Of a DNA stretch of 64,000 bases, positions 1 through 8,550 are shown in pieces. Source of the stretch: Nonomuraea sp. PA05 (lineage in GTDB: Bacteria > Actinomycetota > Actinomycetes > Streptosporangiales > Streptosporangiaceae); NCBI RefSeq assembly GCF_008086045.1, contig NZ_VSEY01000053.1:1-64000 (forward strand), given 5' to 3'. The position numbers and the translations under genes are program-made. Numbering within the stretch: the stretch's first letter is position 1; the number at the start of each line of letters is the position of its first letter. Under the pieces are notes generated by a model. It searched no databases, was not told the origin of the DNA, and saw only the letters and a list, made by a program, of their open reading frames with translations.

Positions 1-885
<885 letters not shown>

Positions 886-891
886 CCGCGC

Positions 892-1380
892 CTACTCCTC
901 CGCCGACTTCATCAGCTTCGCGTACGCGAGCTGCAGCCAGTCCGACACCGCCACAGCCGTCATCGTCGCCCCCACGAGCCTGGTCACCCGCGGAGCCAGC
1001 ACCAGCCCGGCCGCGTACGCCGTGGCCACCCACTGGGCCAGGCAGAACGGGCAGGCGAGCAGCTCGCCGATCGCCCCGCGCGGCTTCTCCTGCACCTCGG
1101 AGGGGCCGCCCTGCCCCTCGTACTTGGTGAACGGGGCCCGCAGCGGGCTGGTGACGGGGTCCTTGGCCAGGCGCCGCGACACCTTGTGCGTGCAGGCCGC
1201 CATCAGCGCCAGGTCCATCAGGCCGACGTGCTCGGGGGCCTTGCGCCCGGCGAGCATCGCCGTGACGGCGGCCACCGCGACCGTTCCGCCGTACGCGCTG
1301 AGCAGGCCGACGTATCCCCCCAGCGGCCGGTCGTGCCCGTTCTCGTAGGCTCGTTCCGTCTTTTCCAGAATGTCGGTCAT
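892..1380 (-). CDS. DUF1360 family membrane protein
   Basis: The 162-residue protein has the DUF1360 pattern: a hydrophobic N-terminal helix (LLSAYGGTVAVAAVTAML), the block THKVSRRLAKDPVTSPLRAP, then ELLACPFCLAQWVATAY with a CxxC pair and a second membrane helix near the end. The function of the family is unknown. I chose the ATG at 1380 because a GGGGAG sequence lies just upstream, although the spacing is short; an in-frame TTG at 1416 would add 12 residues. It ends six bases after the PucR stop, converging on that gene, and is divergent from the nucleotidyltransferase gene. Confidence 0.75.
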   Translation of the reverse strand: MTDILEKTERAYENGHDRPLGGYVGLLSAYGGTVAVAAVTAMLAGRKAPEHVGLMDLALMAACTHKVSRRLAKDPVTSPLRAPFTKYEGQGGPSEVQEKPRGAIGELLACPFCLAQWVATAYAAGLVLAPRVTRLVGATMTAVAVSDWLQLAYAKLMKSAEE

Positions 1381-1417
1381 AGCTCCCCGCGCTACCCGGA
1401 AACCCCTGACCTCCAAC

Positions 1418-1442
1418 GTCTACTTGACGATCGTTTGGGTAG
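1418..1442 (+). promoter_or_regulatory. Possible sigma-B/sigma-F-type promoter (GTCT-N15-GGGTAG)
   Basis: GTCT at 1418-1421 and GGGTAG at 1437-1442 are separated by 15 bases, and the ATG of the nucleotidyltransferase gene follows 9 bases later. Actinobacterial stress sigma factors of the sigma-B/sigma-F group recognise GNNT-N14-16-GGGTA. The same GGGTAG ending recurs in three other intergenic sites of this window. Assigning the sigma factor is inference. Confidence 0.4.
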
Positions 1443-1451
1443 CCCGATCAC

Positions 1452-2048
1452 ATGAGTAGCCACGGTCACGCGGTCACCGACGCCATCCTCGACACGCTCA
1501 AGCGCGCCAGTTCGGGGCTGAAGGACGCCGGGGTGAAATTCGCGCTGGCCGGCGGGTGCGCCGCGTACGCGCGAGGTGCCGCGCCCTCCCTCCACGACGT
1601 GGATTTCGTCCTCACAGAACACGATGTGCCCGCCGCGCTGGAGGCGCTGCGCGGGCTGGGCTTCCAGACGGCCAAGCCGCCCGAGGACTGGCTGGTCAAG
1701 GCGTACGACGACGGGCGGCTGGTCGATCTGATCTTCCGGGTGTCCGACTTGGAGATCACCGACGCGCTGCTCGACCGGGCGGAGCCGTTGAAGGCGTCGG
1801 CGGTGATCGTCCCCGTGCTGGAGGCCACCGACCTGGTCATCTCCTGGCTGCTGCCGCTGTCGGAGCACGCCTGCGACTACGGCGCGCTGCTGGCCCAGGT
1901 GCGGGCGCTGCGCGAGCAGGTCGACTGGCCGCGGGTGGCGGCCGTGACGGCCGAGTCGCCGTACGCGACCACGTTCATCACCCTGCTGGAGCGGCTGGGC
2001 GTGCTGAGCGGGCCTGTCGTGCCGTCGGGCGACCCGAAGTGGCCCTGA
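1452..2048 (+). CDS. Nucleotidyltransferase-fold protein (MNT/AbiEii-like)
   Basis: The 198-residue protein has the features of a small nucleotidyltransferase: the helix-turn LAGGCAAYARGA near residues 33-44 (the GG..A motif) and HDVDFVL just after it, giving the DxD-like metal ligands. The rest is helical. Related proteins include toxin-antitoxin or aminoglycoside-type nucleotidyltransferases, but no HEPN or AbiEi partner gene is next to it. The substrate is unknown. No clear ribosome site precedes the ATG, and a GGGTAG box lies 9 bases upstream, so the mRNA may be nearly leaderless. It converges on secA2 with a 9-bp gap. Confidence 0.65.
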   Translation: MSSHGHAVTDAILDTLKRASSGLKDAGVKFALAGGCAAYARGAAPSLHDVDFVLTEHDVPAALEALRGLGFQTAKPPEDWLVKAYDDGRLVDLIFRVSDLEITDALLDRAEPLKASAVIVPVLEATDLVISWLLPLSEHACDYGALLAQVRALREQVDWPRVAAVTAESPYATTFITLLERLGVLSGPVVPSGDPKWP

Positions 2049-2057
2049 CGCTGGTGA

Positions 2058-4259
2058 TCAGCCCCTGCGGGTGGCCGCCGTGACGCGCTTGAGTATGCGG
2101 TCCCACTCGGTGCCGAACGGGTTGTCCTGCACGAGGTAGGTCCACGTCGCCGTGGGCCGCCCCAGGTCGGGCTCGGGCGCCTCGAACGACTCCAGCGAGC
2201 GCTTCTCCACCTCGGCCAGCAGCGCCTTGTACTCGGCCACCGCCTCCCGCTGGAACTCGTCGACCGGGCTCATCCGGCCCAGCGCCCGCAGATGGATGCC
2301 CTCGCGCAGGTCCGTCAGGAACGCCAGGTGCTCGGTCCAGCAGCGGTCGATGGCGTGCAGCACGATCTGGCGGGCCGTCTCGTCCCTGGTGTCCTCGGGC
2401 ATCGACGCCCAGCGCTCCGGGTCGGCCTCGGCCAGCGCCTTGGCGGCGGCCTCGCCGTGCAGCACCTTGTCGCGCCACTCCAGGATCAGCTCGCGCTGGT
2501 GCTCGAGCAGCCGGGTGTAGCGCCACGTGTTGCGGTGGATCTCCAGGTTGACGCCCTCGGCGACGCGCTGGGCGTGACCCACGAGGTACGCGCCGCGCCG
2601 GTGCCGCACGACACCGTCGGCGTCGGCGGCGGGCGGGCGCTCGTCGGGGACGAACTGGGTGATCAGGTCGTCCTTGGTGCTGACGAAGAAGACGGAGCCG
2701 CCCGGGTCGCCCTGGCGGCCCGCACGGCCGCGGAGCTGGTCGTCGAGGCGGCTGCTGGCGTGACGGCCCGAGCCGATCACGTAGAGGCCGCCCAGCTCGG
2801 CCACGCCGTCGCCGAGGCGGATGTCGGTGCCGCGGCCGGCCATCTGGGTGGAGACGGTGACGGCGTCGCGCTCGCCCGCCCTGGCGATGATCGCGGCCTC
2901 TTCCGCGTCGTTCTTGGCGTTGAGCACGACCGGCTCCAGGCCGCGCCGCTGCAGCAGCTTGGCGAGGTTCTCCGACTCGGCGACGTCGAGCGTGCCGATG
3001 AGGATCGGCCGGCCCGTCTCGTGGACGGCCTGGATCTCCTCCACCAGCGCCGCGTCCTTGTCGGGCACGGTCGGATAGATGCGGTCCGGCTCGTCCACGC
3101 GCACGCACGGCCTGTTCGGCGGGATCACCGCGACCTTGAGCCCGTAGAACTCGCCGAGCTGCTCGCTGACGGCCACGGCGGTGCCGGTCATGCCGCAGAT
3201 CTGCGGATAGCGGCGGATCAGGCCCTGCACGGTGATGGAGTCGAGGATCTCGCCCTTCTCGCTCGGCGGCAGCGCCTCCTTGGCCTCCACCGCCGCCTGA
3301 AGGCCGTTGGGCCAGCGCTGCAACAGCGCCACCCGGCCGCGCGAGGGGTTGATGAGCTGCACCTTGCCGTCGCGCACGATGTAGTCGACGTCGCGCGCCA
3401 GCAGCGCGTGGGCGTGCAGGGCCAGGTTCAGCTCGATGAGCGTGCCGGGCTCGTGCTCGTCGTAGAGGTCGACGCCGAGGAGGTTCTCGACGCTGTCGGC
3501 GCCCTTGGGCGTCAGGTAGACGTTGCGGGCCTGCTCGTCGATCTCGTAGTGGTAGCCGCGCACGAGCTGCCGCACCAGCGCCGCCATCTCCGGCACCGCG
3601 TTGCCCGGGTCGGCCGCGCCGGCCATGACCAGCGGCACGCGGGCCTCGTCCACGAGCACGGAGTCGGCCTCGTCGATGAGGGCCACTTCCGGCGCGGGCA
3701 CGATGATCTCGCCGGCGTCCGTGCGCAGGCGGTCGCGCAGCACGTCGAAGCCGATCTCGCTGACCGGCCCGTACGTGACGTCCTTGGCGTACGCCTCGCG
3801 CCGCTCCTCGGGCGTGGAGTTCTGGTCGATCCAGCCGACGCTGACGCCGAGCGCCTCGTAGAAGGGGCCCATCCACTCGGCGTCACGCCTGGCCAGGTAG
3901 TCGTTGACCGAGATGACGTGCACGCGCTTGCCCTGCAACGCGTATCCGGCCGCCGCCATGGCGCCGGACAGGGTCTTGCCCTCGCCGGTGGCCATCTCGG
4001 CGACCTTGCCGTCGAGCAGGGCGAGCGTGCCCAGAAGCTGCACGTCGTACGGCCGCAGGCCCAGAGTCCGGTCGGCGGCCTCGCGCGCGACGGCGCAGAA
4101 CTCGGCCAGATCGCTCATGCCGGGCCTGGGCAGCTCATCGAGCTTCCTGACCTGATCGGCCCGGCCGTCGGCCGTCTTGACGATCTTCTGGTAGGGCGTC
4201 AGAGGGACGCCTCCCGGACGATCCAGGAGGTTCCTCAGTATTCCCTTAATCGAGGCCAC
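2058..4259 (-). CDS. secA2: Accessory preprotein translocase ATPase SecA2
   Basis: SecA motor ATPase, which drives proteins through SecYEG at the cytoplasmic membrane. Visible from the GTG start: Walker A ATGEGKT (90-96), DEAD (196-199), GMTGT (about 356-360), MAGRGTDI (473-480) and QLRGRAGRQGD (508-518). The 733 residues are shorter than housekeeping SecA (about 900), and the C-terminal Cys-rich zinc/SecB-binding tail is absent; both are features of actinobacterial SecA2. I chose GTG 4259 because GGAGG lies 4 bases upstream; an open frame continues to 4340 but lacks a ribosome site. No secY2 or accessory Sec gene is adjacent, so it probably works with the main SecYEG. Confidence 0.92.
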   Translation of the reverse strand: MASIKGILRNLLDRPGGVPLTPYQKIVKTADGRADQVRKLDELPRPGMSDLAEFCAVAREAADRTLGLRPYDVQLLGTLALLDGKVAEMATGEGKTLSGAMAAAGYALQGKRVHVISVNDYLARRDAEWMGPFYEALGVSVGWIDQNSTPEERREAYAKDVTYGPVSEIGFDVLRDRLRTDAGEIIVPAPEVALIDEADSVLVDEARVPLVMAGAADPGNAVPEMAALVRQLVRGYHYEIDEQARNVYLTPKGADSVENLLGVDLYDEHEPGTLIELNLALHAHALLARDVDYIVRDGKVQLINPSRGRVALLQRWPNGLQAAVEAKEALPPSEKGEILDSITVQGLIRRYPQICGMTGTAVAVSEQLGEFYGLKVAVIPPNRPCVRVDEPDRIYPTVPDKDAALVEEIQAVHETGRPILIGTLDVAESENLAKLLQRRGLEPVVLNAKNDAEEAAIIARAGERDAVTVSTQMAGRGTDIRLGDGVAELGGLYVIGSGRHASSRLDDQLRGRAGRQGDPGGSVFFVSTKDDLITQFVPDERPPAADADGVVRHRRGAYLVGHAQRVAEGVNLEIHRNTWRYTRLLEHQRELILEWRDKVLHGEAAAKALAEADPERWASMPEDTRDETARQIVLHAIDRCWTEHLAFLTDLREGIHLRALGRMSPVDEFQREAVAEYKALLAEVEKRSLESFEAPEPDLGRPTATWTYLVQDNPFGTEWDRILKRVTAATRRG

Positions 4260-4388
4260 AGTTCCTCCAACGCACGCTACGCCGACACCGTTCCCTTCTT
4301 CGTTCGCCTGAGACCGGGGAGCGGAGCGACGATTCGGCAAGCGTCGCCGTACCGGACCTTAGCTCATCCCGCGTCCTGAGCCGTCACT

Positions 4389-5249
4389 TCACGCCGCGTC
4401 GGCACGTGCGGCGAGCACCGTGACGGCGGCGAGCAGCAGCACGCAGCCGCACCACCCCACCGGGGTGAGGTGCTCGCCGAACAGCAGCACGCCCAGCAGC
4501 GCCGCCCCCACCGCCTCGCCGAGCGAGATGATCGACACGGTGGTGGCGCTCAGCGCGGTCAGCGCGCGGAAGAACAGGCCGTACGCGAGCGCGGTCGGCA
4601 CCGCGCCCAGGTAGACCAGCAGCGCCACCGACGTCCAGCTCACCTCCGGCACCACCCCTTCGGCCAGCGCGAACGGCGCCAGGCACACCGCGCCCACCAC
4701 GAACCCGCCGACGGCCACGGCCCGCGAGTCGTCGTCCCTGCCGTGGCGGGACAGCAGCGTGACGCCCGCGTACCCGGCGGCCGAGACCAGCGCGAAGCCG
4801 ATGCCGAGGGACGCCCCCGTCTCCAGCGCGGCCTCGCCGGTGAGCAGGAGCAGCCCGGCCAGCGCGGCGGCCAGGGCGCCCAGCGCGATCCGGCCGAGCC
4901 GCTCGCGCAGCAGGAAGCGGCTGCCCAGGGCGGTGAAGATCGGGGTGGCGCCCATCGTGACGACCGTGGCCACGGCGACGCCGGAGTGCGCGATCGCGGC
5001 GAAGTACGCCGTCTGGTAGACGGCCATCCCGGCGCCGACCAGCAGCGTCCTGCCGTTCCAGGTCAGGGGTGTGCTTCTGGTCAGGACGAGGAGGAAGGCG
5101 GCGCCGAGCAGGTAGCGCCACAGGGAGACGCCGACGGGGCCGAGGCCGCCGGTGTCGAACAGGAGGGATCCGGCTGCGCCGCCGGTGCCCCAGGCGGTCG
5201 CGGCCACGGACACGTACAGGGCGCCCCGCCGGGCGGAGACATGGGTCAT
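4389..5249 (-). CDS. EamA/DMT-family transporter
   Basis: The 286-residue integral membrane protein has about ten hydrophobic segments in two homologous halves, the layout of EamA (DMT superfamily) exporters. Markers are the N-terminal AWGTGGAAGSLLF, the half-end pattern TPIFTALGSRFLLRERLG and the matching second-half block ISLGEAVGAALLGVLLFGE. Such proteins usually export small metabolites or amino acids; the substrate cannot be read from sequence. The nearest upstream gene on the same strand is the methyltransferase, whose stop is 185 bp away with a hairpin between, so it is probably transcribed separately. Confidence 0.85.
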   Translation of the reverse strand: MTHVSARRGALYVSVAATAWGTGGAAGSLLFDTGGLGPVGVSLWRYLLGAAFLLVLTRSTPLTWNGRTLLVGAGMAVYQTAYFAAIAHSGVAVATVVTMGATPIFTALGSRFLLRERLGRIALGALAAALAGLLLLTGEAALETGASLGIGFALVSAAGYAGVTLLSRHGRDDDSRAVAVGGFVVGAVCLAPFALAEGVVPEVSWTSVALLVYLGAVPTALAYGLFFRALTALSATTVSIISLGEAVGAALLGVLLFGEHLTPVGWCGCVLLLAAVTVLAARADAA

Positions 5250-5343
5250 GACAGGGGTTCTCCGGGAGGAGTGGTCGGAATGGGCCCGGTGTGCGGGCAG
5301 CGACCACCCCCGGATCGGTCAGACCCGGAGAGATCAGGAAACG

Positions 5344-5361
5344 CCGCCCGCTAGCGGGCGG
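5344..5361. terminator. Perfect 18-bp GC palindrome, likely terminator of the methyltransferase gene
   Basis: CCGCCCGCTAGCGGGCGG is exactly self-complementary and can form a 7-bp all-GC stem with a CTAG loop. It lies about 70 bases downstream of the methyltransferase stop codon on the minus strand. There is no U-tract, as is common for actinomycete terminators. Confidence 0.5.
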
Positions 5362-5402
5362 GGGGCGGGGAGCAGATCAGACGTCTCGGCACGGGTGACA
5401 GC

Positions 5403-5459
5403 CTAGGGCTTGCGGGCGGCTCCACCCAAACAGCTAGGGCTTGCGGGCGACTCCGCCCA
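5403..5459. repeat. 31-bp-period tandem duplication of the 3' end of the methyltransferase gene
   Basis: Two copies of a 26-base segment (5403-5428 and 5434-5459), differing at two positions, start 31 bases apart. The inner copy encodes the last codons of the methyltransferase (GGVARKP and stop). The outer copy would encode GGAARKP plus a stop but lies beyond the real stop codon. This looks like a small slippage duplication of the gene end. Confidence 0.75.
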
Positions 5460-6237
5460 GCAGCAGTTCCTCCCAGGGCGCGAGCGGGCCGGGCACCCGC
5501 TCGTCCGGATGCCACTCGGGGAAGTGCACCACGCCGGGCTCCACCAGGCGGAGGCCGTCGAAGAAGCGCGTGATGGCCTCGTGGTCGCGGAAGTAGCCGG
5601 TGCCCATCGTGGCCTGCAACATCACCTCCAGCGCCTTGGCCTTGGGGTTCTCCGAGGCCAGGAAGTTGGAGACGGCCAGGTAGCTGCCGGACGGCAGCGC
5701 GTCCATGTAGGCCCTGATCATCGCGTGCGGGTCGTCGCGGTCGGAGAAGAGGTGCAGCAGGCCGACGGCCAGGACCGCCGTGGGCTGCGACAGGTCGAGC
5801 AGGCGGCGCATGGCCGGGTGGCCGAGCACGCCCGCCACGTCGCGGGCGTCGGCGGTGATGGTGTCGGCGTTGGGGTTGCCGCTGAGTATCGCGCGGGCGT
5901 GCGGCTCGACCATGGGGTCGATGTCCACGTACATCACTCTGGACCTGGGGTCGGCGAAGTGGGCGACCTCGTGGGTGTTCTCCACCGTGGGCAGGCCCGC
6001 GCCGAGGTCGATGATCTGCCTGATGCCGGCCTCGCGGATGAGGAAGTCGACGACGCGGCCGATGAAGGCGCGGTTGCACCAGACGAGATCGACCACCTCG
6101 GGCACCGCGTCCCTGAGCTTGCGCGCCACCGAGCGGTCGGAGGCGAAGTTCTCCATACCACCCAGCAGCGCGTCGTGCACCCGCGCCACGCTCGGCTGTT
6201 CGGGATCCACCCCTGGAGGCGCCCACTCAACGCTCAT
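5434..6237 (-). CDS. SAM-dependent methyltransferase, DUF574 family
   Basis: The 267-residue cytoplasmic protein matches the DUF574/Methyltransf_19 family, which is greatly expanded in filamentous actinomycetes. It starts PPGVDPEQPSVARVHDALLG, has the family segment NFASDR near 30-35, the SAM-binding loop IIDLGAGLPTVENTHE (about 75-90), YVDIDPMV for the second strand, and a GLLHLFSDRDDP block. The methyl acceptor is unknown for the family. ATG 6237 is favoured by GAGGAGG four bases upstream over an in-frame start ten codons earlier. The 3' end has been duplicated just past the stop. Confidence 0.88.
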   Translation of the reverse strand: MSVEWAPPGVDPEQPSVARVHDALLGGMENFASDRSVARKLRDAVPEVVDLVWCNRAFIGRVVDFLIREAGIRQIIDLGAGLPTVENTHEVAHFADPRSRVMYVDIDPMVEPHARAILSGNPNADTITADARDVAGVLGHPAMRRLLDLSQPTAVLAVGLLHLFSDRDDPHAMIRAYMDALPSGSYLAVSNFLASENPKAKALEVMLQATMGTGYFRDHEAITRFFDGLRLVEPGVVHFPEWHPDERVPGPLAPWEELLLGGVARKP

Positions 6238-6310
6238 CCGACCTCCTCGCGCGGATCGTATCCGCACCTGGGGCTCCGGCGCGCTGACTGGCGGTCGGTT
6301 GTCAGGAGAG

Positions 6311-7396
6311 TCAGATCATCGTGTCGGACTTGGCCGCCGGGGCCGCCGCGTGCGCGGGCTGGCGCTTGGACAACAGGCGTTTGAGCCAGGGCGCGAGTGG
6401 CCGTTCCACGAACCTGTGCACCAGGTACGCCGCCACCAGCATCACCGCGATCATGGCGACGAGCAGCACGTACTTGTTGACCGTGCCCTCCAGCCGGGCG
6501 AACAGGACGAAGCCGACGTGCGCGTGCAGCAGGTACAGCGGGTACGTCAGCGCGCCCGCCGTCACCAGCCACGGCCGGGCCAGCCGGTGCGTGACCCGCA
6601 GCGCCACGAACGTCATGATCAGGAAGATCGCCACGACCACGGCCGTGATGACGGCCGGCGAGTACGTCACGTTGTAGCGCTCGCCGACCGCCTCGGCGTA
6701 CCCGATGGCCCGGTAGACCGCGTTCCCCAGGCAGATCGGCACGAGCAGCGCGATCTGCCAGTCCAGCCCGAACCGGTAGAGCATGAACAGCGCCATCCCC
6801 GCGATGAAGTAGTGGGAGAACTCCGACTGCACGACCAGGTCCGCGATCCCCGGCAGCACGCCCAGCTCGACCAGGAACGTCAGCGCCAGCCACCCCCACA
6901 GGCCGGCCATGATCCGGCCCCGCGTGATCCCGATCCAGGTGGCGACCAGCATCAGCAGGTAGAACCGCATCTCGGTCCACAACGTCCAGTAGACGACGTC
7001 CACGTTCTCGATGTCCGGCACGGCCTGGAACATCGTCAAATTGGCCAGCACCTGCGGTAACGACACGTGGAACAGGCCCTGCCCCAGCGTCACGGTGACC
7101 ACCGCGGTGATCGCGATGCCGACCCAGTAGGCCGGGTAGAGCCGCACCACGCGGGAGACCACGAACTGGTGCGGGGTCCTGCCCCACGCGCTCATCAGCA
7201 CGACGAAACCGCTGATCAAGAAGAACAGGTCGACGCCGAGATAGCCGTACTTGGCCACCCCGCTCTCGGCCACGAACGTCACAGTCGTCTTGCCTCCGGC
7301 CCAGCCGGAGAACACATAGTGGTACAGGACCACGCACAGCGCCGCCAGCAGACGGAGCCCGTCGATCTCATAGAGCCGTTCTGGTCTGCTTCGCAT
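6311..7396 (-). CDS. Acyltransferase 3 family membrane protein
   Basis: The 361-residue polytopic protein has about ten membrane helices. The N-terminus LYEIDGLRLLAALCVVLYHY carries the R and H (His26) typical of acyltransferase-3 enzymes, followed by GVDLFFLISGFVVLMSAWGR and RLYPAYWV. The family O-acylates sugars, cell-wall polymers or secondary metabolites at the membrane using an acyl-CoA donor. There are no sugar or antibiotic genes around it, so the acceptor is open. AGGGAG six bases before ATG 7396 supports this start. Confidence 0.85.
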   Translation of the reverse strand: MRSRPERLYEIDGLRLLAALCVVLYHYVFSGWAGGKTTVTFVAESGVAKYGYLGVDLFFLISGFVVLMSAWGRTPHQFVVSRVVRLYPAYWVGIAITAVVTVTLGQGLFHVSLPQVLANLTMFQAVPDIENVDVVYWTLWTEMRFYLLMLVATWIGITRGRIMAGLWGWLALTFLVELGVLPGIADLVVQSEFSHYFIAGMALFMLYRFGLDWQIALLVPICLGNAVYRAIGYAEAVGERYNVTYSPAVITAVVVAIFLIMTFVALRVTHRLARPWLVTAGALTYPLYLLHAHVGFVLFARLEGTVNKYVLLVAMIAVMLVAAYLVHRFVERPLAPWLKRLLSKRQPAHAAAPAAKSDTMI

Positions 7397-7474
7397 GGCT
7401 GTCTCCCTTCTGTATGGAGATGGTGGCGGCATCAGCTTGAGGGTTGGTTAAGGATCGCCAAAGGCATTCTTACG

Positions 7475-7499
7475 GGTTTACACGAATACCGACGGGTAG
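7475..7499 (+). promoter_or_regulatory. Sigma-B/sigma-F-type promoter (GGTTT-N14-GGGTAG)
   Basis: GGTTT at 7475-7479 and GGGTAG at 7494-7499 are spaced by 14 bases, matching the actinobacterial sigma-B/sigma-F consensus. The gene 48 bases downstream is a PRC-barrel protein, a class often under general-stress control. The match is seen directly; which sigma factor uses it is inferred. Confidence 0.6.
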
Positions 7500-7546
7500 T
7501 TGATGGCTTGCCCGAGAAGACGGAAGAAGAGAGGAAGAGAGCACCA

Positions 7547-7891
7547 ATGGAGCTCTGGGACTATCGAGCTGACGTCTACGACCGTGGGCAGGCGCTGGAC
7601 TTGGTCGGGTACCACGTCCAGGCGACCGACGGCAAGATCGGGTCCGTCGACGAGGCGACTTACGAGGTCGGCGAGAGCTACATCATCGTCGACACGGGTC
7701 CGTGGATCTTCGGTAAGAAGGTCCTGCTCCCGGCCCAGGTGATCACGAACATCGATCCCCAGGAACGCAACGTGTTCGTGGCCCGCACCAAGGCCGAGAT
7801 CAAGGACGCGCCCGAGTTCGACGAGGGCACGTTCAAGGAGCCCGAGTACCGGACGCGGCTGGGGGACTACTACGGCCGCTTCCCCGGGTGA
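7547..7891 (+). CDS. PRC-barrel domain protein
   Basis: The small 114-residue acidic cytoplasmic protein has the PRC-barrel pattern: LVGYHVQATDGKIGSVDEAT, then YIIVDTGPWIFGKKVLLPAQ and the strand VITNIDPQERNVFV. The tail is charged (EFDEGTFKEPEYRTRLGDYYGR). PRC barrels occur as stand-alone adaptors and in RimM and photosynthetic reaction centres; in actinomycetes the stand-alone forms are commonly linked to stress responses. The ATG is preceded by the purine-rich stretch GAGGAAGAGAG. The gene lies behind a sigma-B-like promoter and ends at a strong hairpin, so it is probably monocistronic. Confidence 0.82.
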   Translation: MELWDYRADVYDRGQALDLVGYHVQATDGKIGSVDEATYEVGESYIIVDTGPWIFGKKVLLPAQVITNIDPQERNVFVARTKAEIKDAPEFDEGTFKEPEYRTRLGDYYGRFPG

Positions 7892-7907
7892 CTTGATGCC
7901 GTAGGAC

Positions 7908-7938
7908 GGAGGGCCGCGCCGATCCGGCGCGGCCCTCT
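7908..7938 (+). terminator. Intrinsic-type terminator after the PRC-barrel gene
   Basis: A perfect 11-bp stem (7910-7920 with 7926-7936), extendable by one or two pairs, encloses a 5-base loop, GATCC. It is nearly all GC and begins 19 bases after the stop codon, followed by a T-containing tail. Confidence 0.75.
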
Positions 7939-7985
7939 GTCATTCCTGACAGAAGGTGACAGGTACGACTGGAAGGCTGGTTCTC

Positions 7986-8357
7986 ATGACGACGAAAGCA
8001 AGCCTCATGGCCTTCACCATCGACTGCGACGACCCCAAGTCGCTCGCCGCGTTCTACCACGAGGTGACCGGGATGGAGGTCACCTACTCGGAGGACGAGT
8101 ACGCCGCCATCGGCGACGGGACCGTCAACATCTACTTCGGGCGGGTGCCCGATCGCAAGCCCGTCCAGTGGCCGAGCTCCGACAAGCAGTTCCACCTCGA
8201 CCTCCAGGTGGCGGACGTGGAGAAGGCGGCCGCCGAGTACGTCGCGCTGGGGGCCACCAAGCCCGAGTTCCAGCCGGGCGTCACGGAGGAGGGCACGCGG
8301 TGGATCGTGCTCCAGGACCCGCAGGGGCACCTCTTCTGCGTGTGCCGCAAGTCGTGA
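7986..8357 (+). CDS. VOC (glyoxalase/bleomycin-resistance fold) family protein
   Basis: The 123-residue single-module VOC protein begins FTIDCDDPKSLAAFYHEVTG (the first beta-alpha-beta unit), has FHLDLQVADVEKAAAEYVAL in the middle and ends with WIVLQDPQGHLFCVC, the usual DP.GN.F-type end motif. Metal ligand positions are only partly conserved (H in FHLDL, and E/D in the last strand). The family includes lyases, dioxygenases and drug-binding proteins; the substrate is unknown. I chose ATG 7986 over an upstream in-frame GTG at 7956 because it begins the conserved fold. Confidence 0.75.
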   Translation: MTTKASLMAFTIDCDDPKSLAAFYHEVTGMEVTYSEDEYAAIGDGTVNIYFGRVPDRKPVQWPSSDKQFHLDLQVADVEKAAAEYVALGATKPEFQPGVTEEGTRWIVLQDPQGHLFCVCRKS

Positions 8358-8508
8358 CGCCGGGGGGCGCCGGGGGTCGGGCGGGGCTCGTCCGGCCACC
8401 GTCGGCCCAAGGAAACGCCACATGTTCGTGCAGGTCGGGCGCAACTTATCCCGATTTTTCAGCCTAAAGGATGATTCTGGCGCTTCTGCGGCCTCTTAAG
8501 CTGGAGCA

Positions 8509-8550
8509 ATGCTCCTGAAAGGATCCCTGCTCCTGCGCGGGCCGCGATGA
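8509..8550 (+). CDS. Possible 13-codon leader peptide coupled to the downstream transporter
   Basis: ATG 8509, preceded by GGAG, opens a 13-codon frame (MLLKGSLLLRGPR). Its TGA overlaps the ATG of the DMT transporter as ATGA (8547-8550). The transporter start itself lacks a ribosome site, so its translation may depend on this short frame. Without conservation data this stays a hypothesis. Confidence 0.3.
   Translation: MLLKGSLLLRGPR

Noticed and set aside
1452..2048. Type IV or VII toxin-antitoxin pair based on the nucleotidyltransferase
   Set aside because: No partner (HEPN, AbiEi or other small gene) is adjacent on the same strand.
2292..4379. A 695-codon plus-strand open frame opposite secA2
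   Set aside because: It is an antisense shadow; the minus-strand SecA2 motifs are complete and the plus frame has low-complexity composition.
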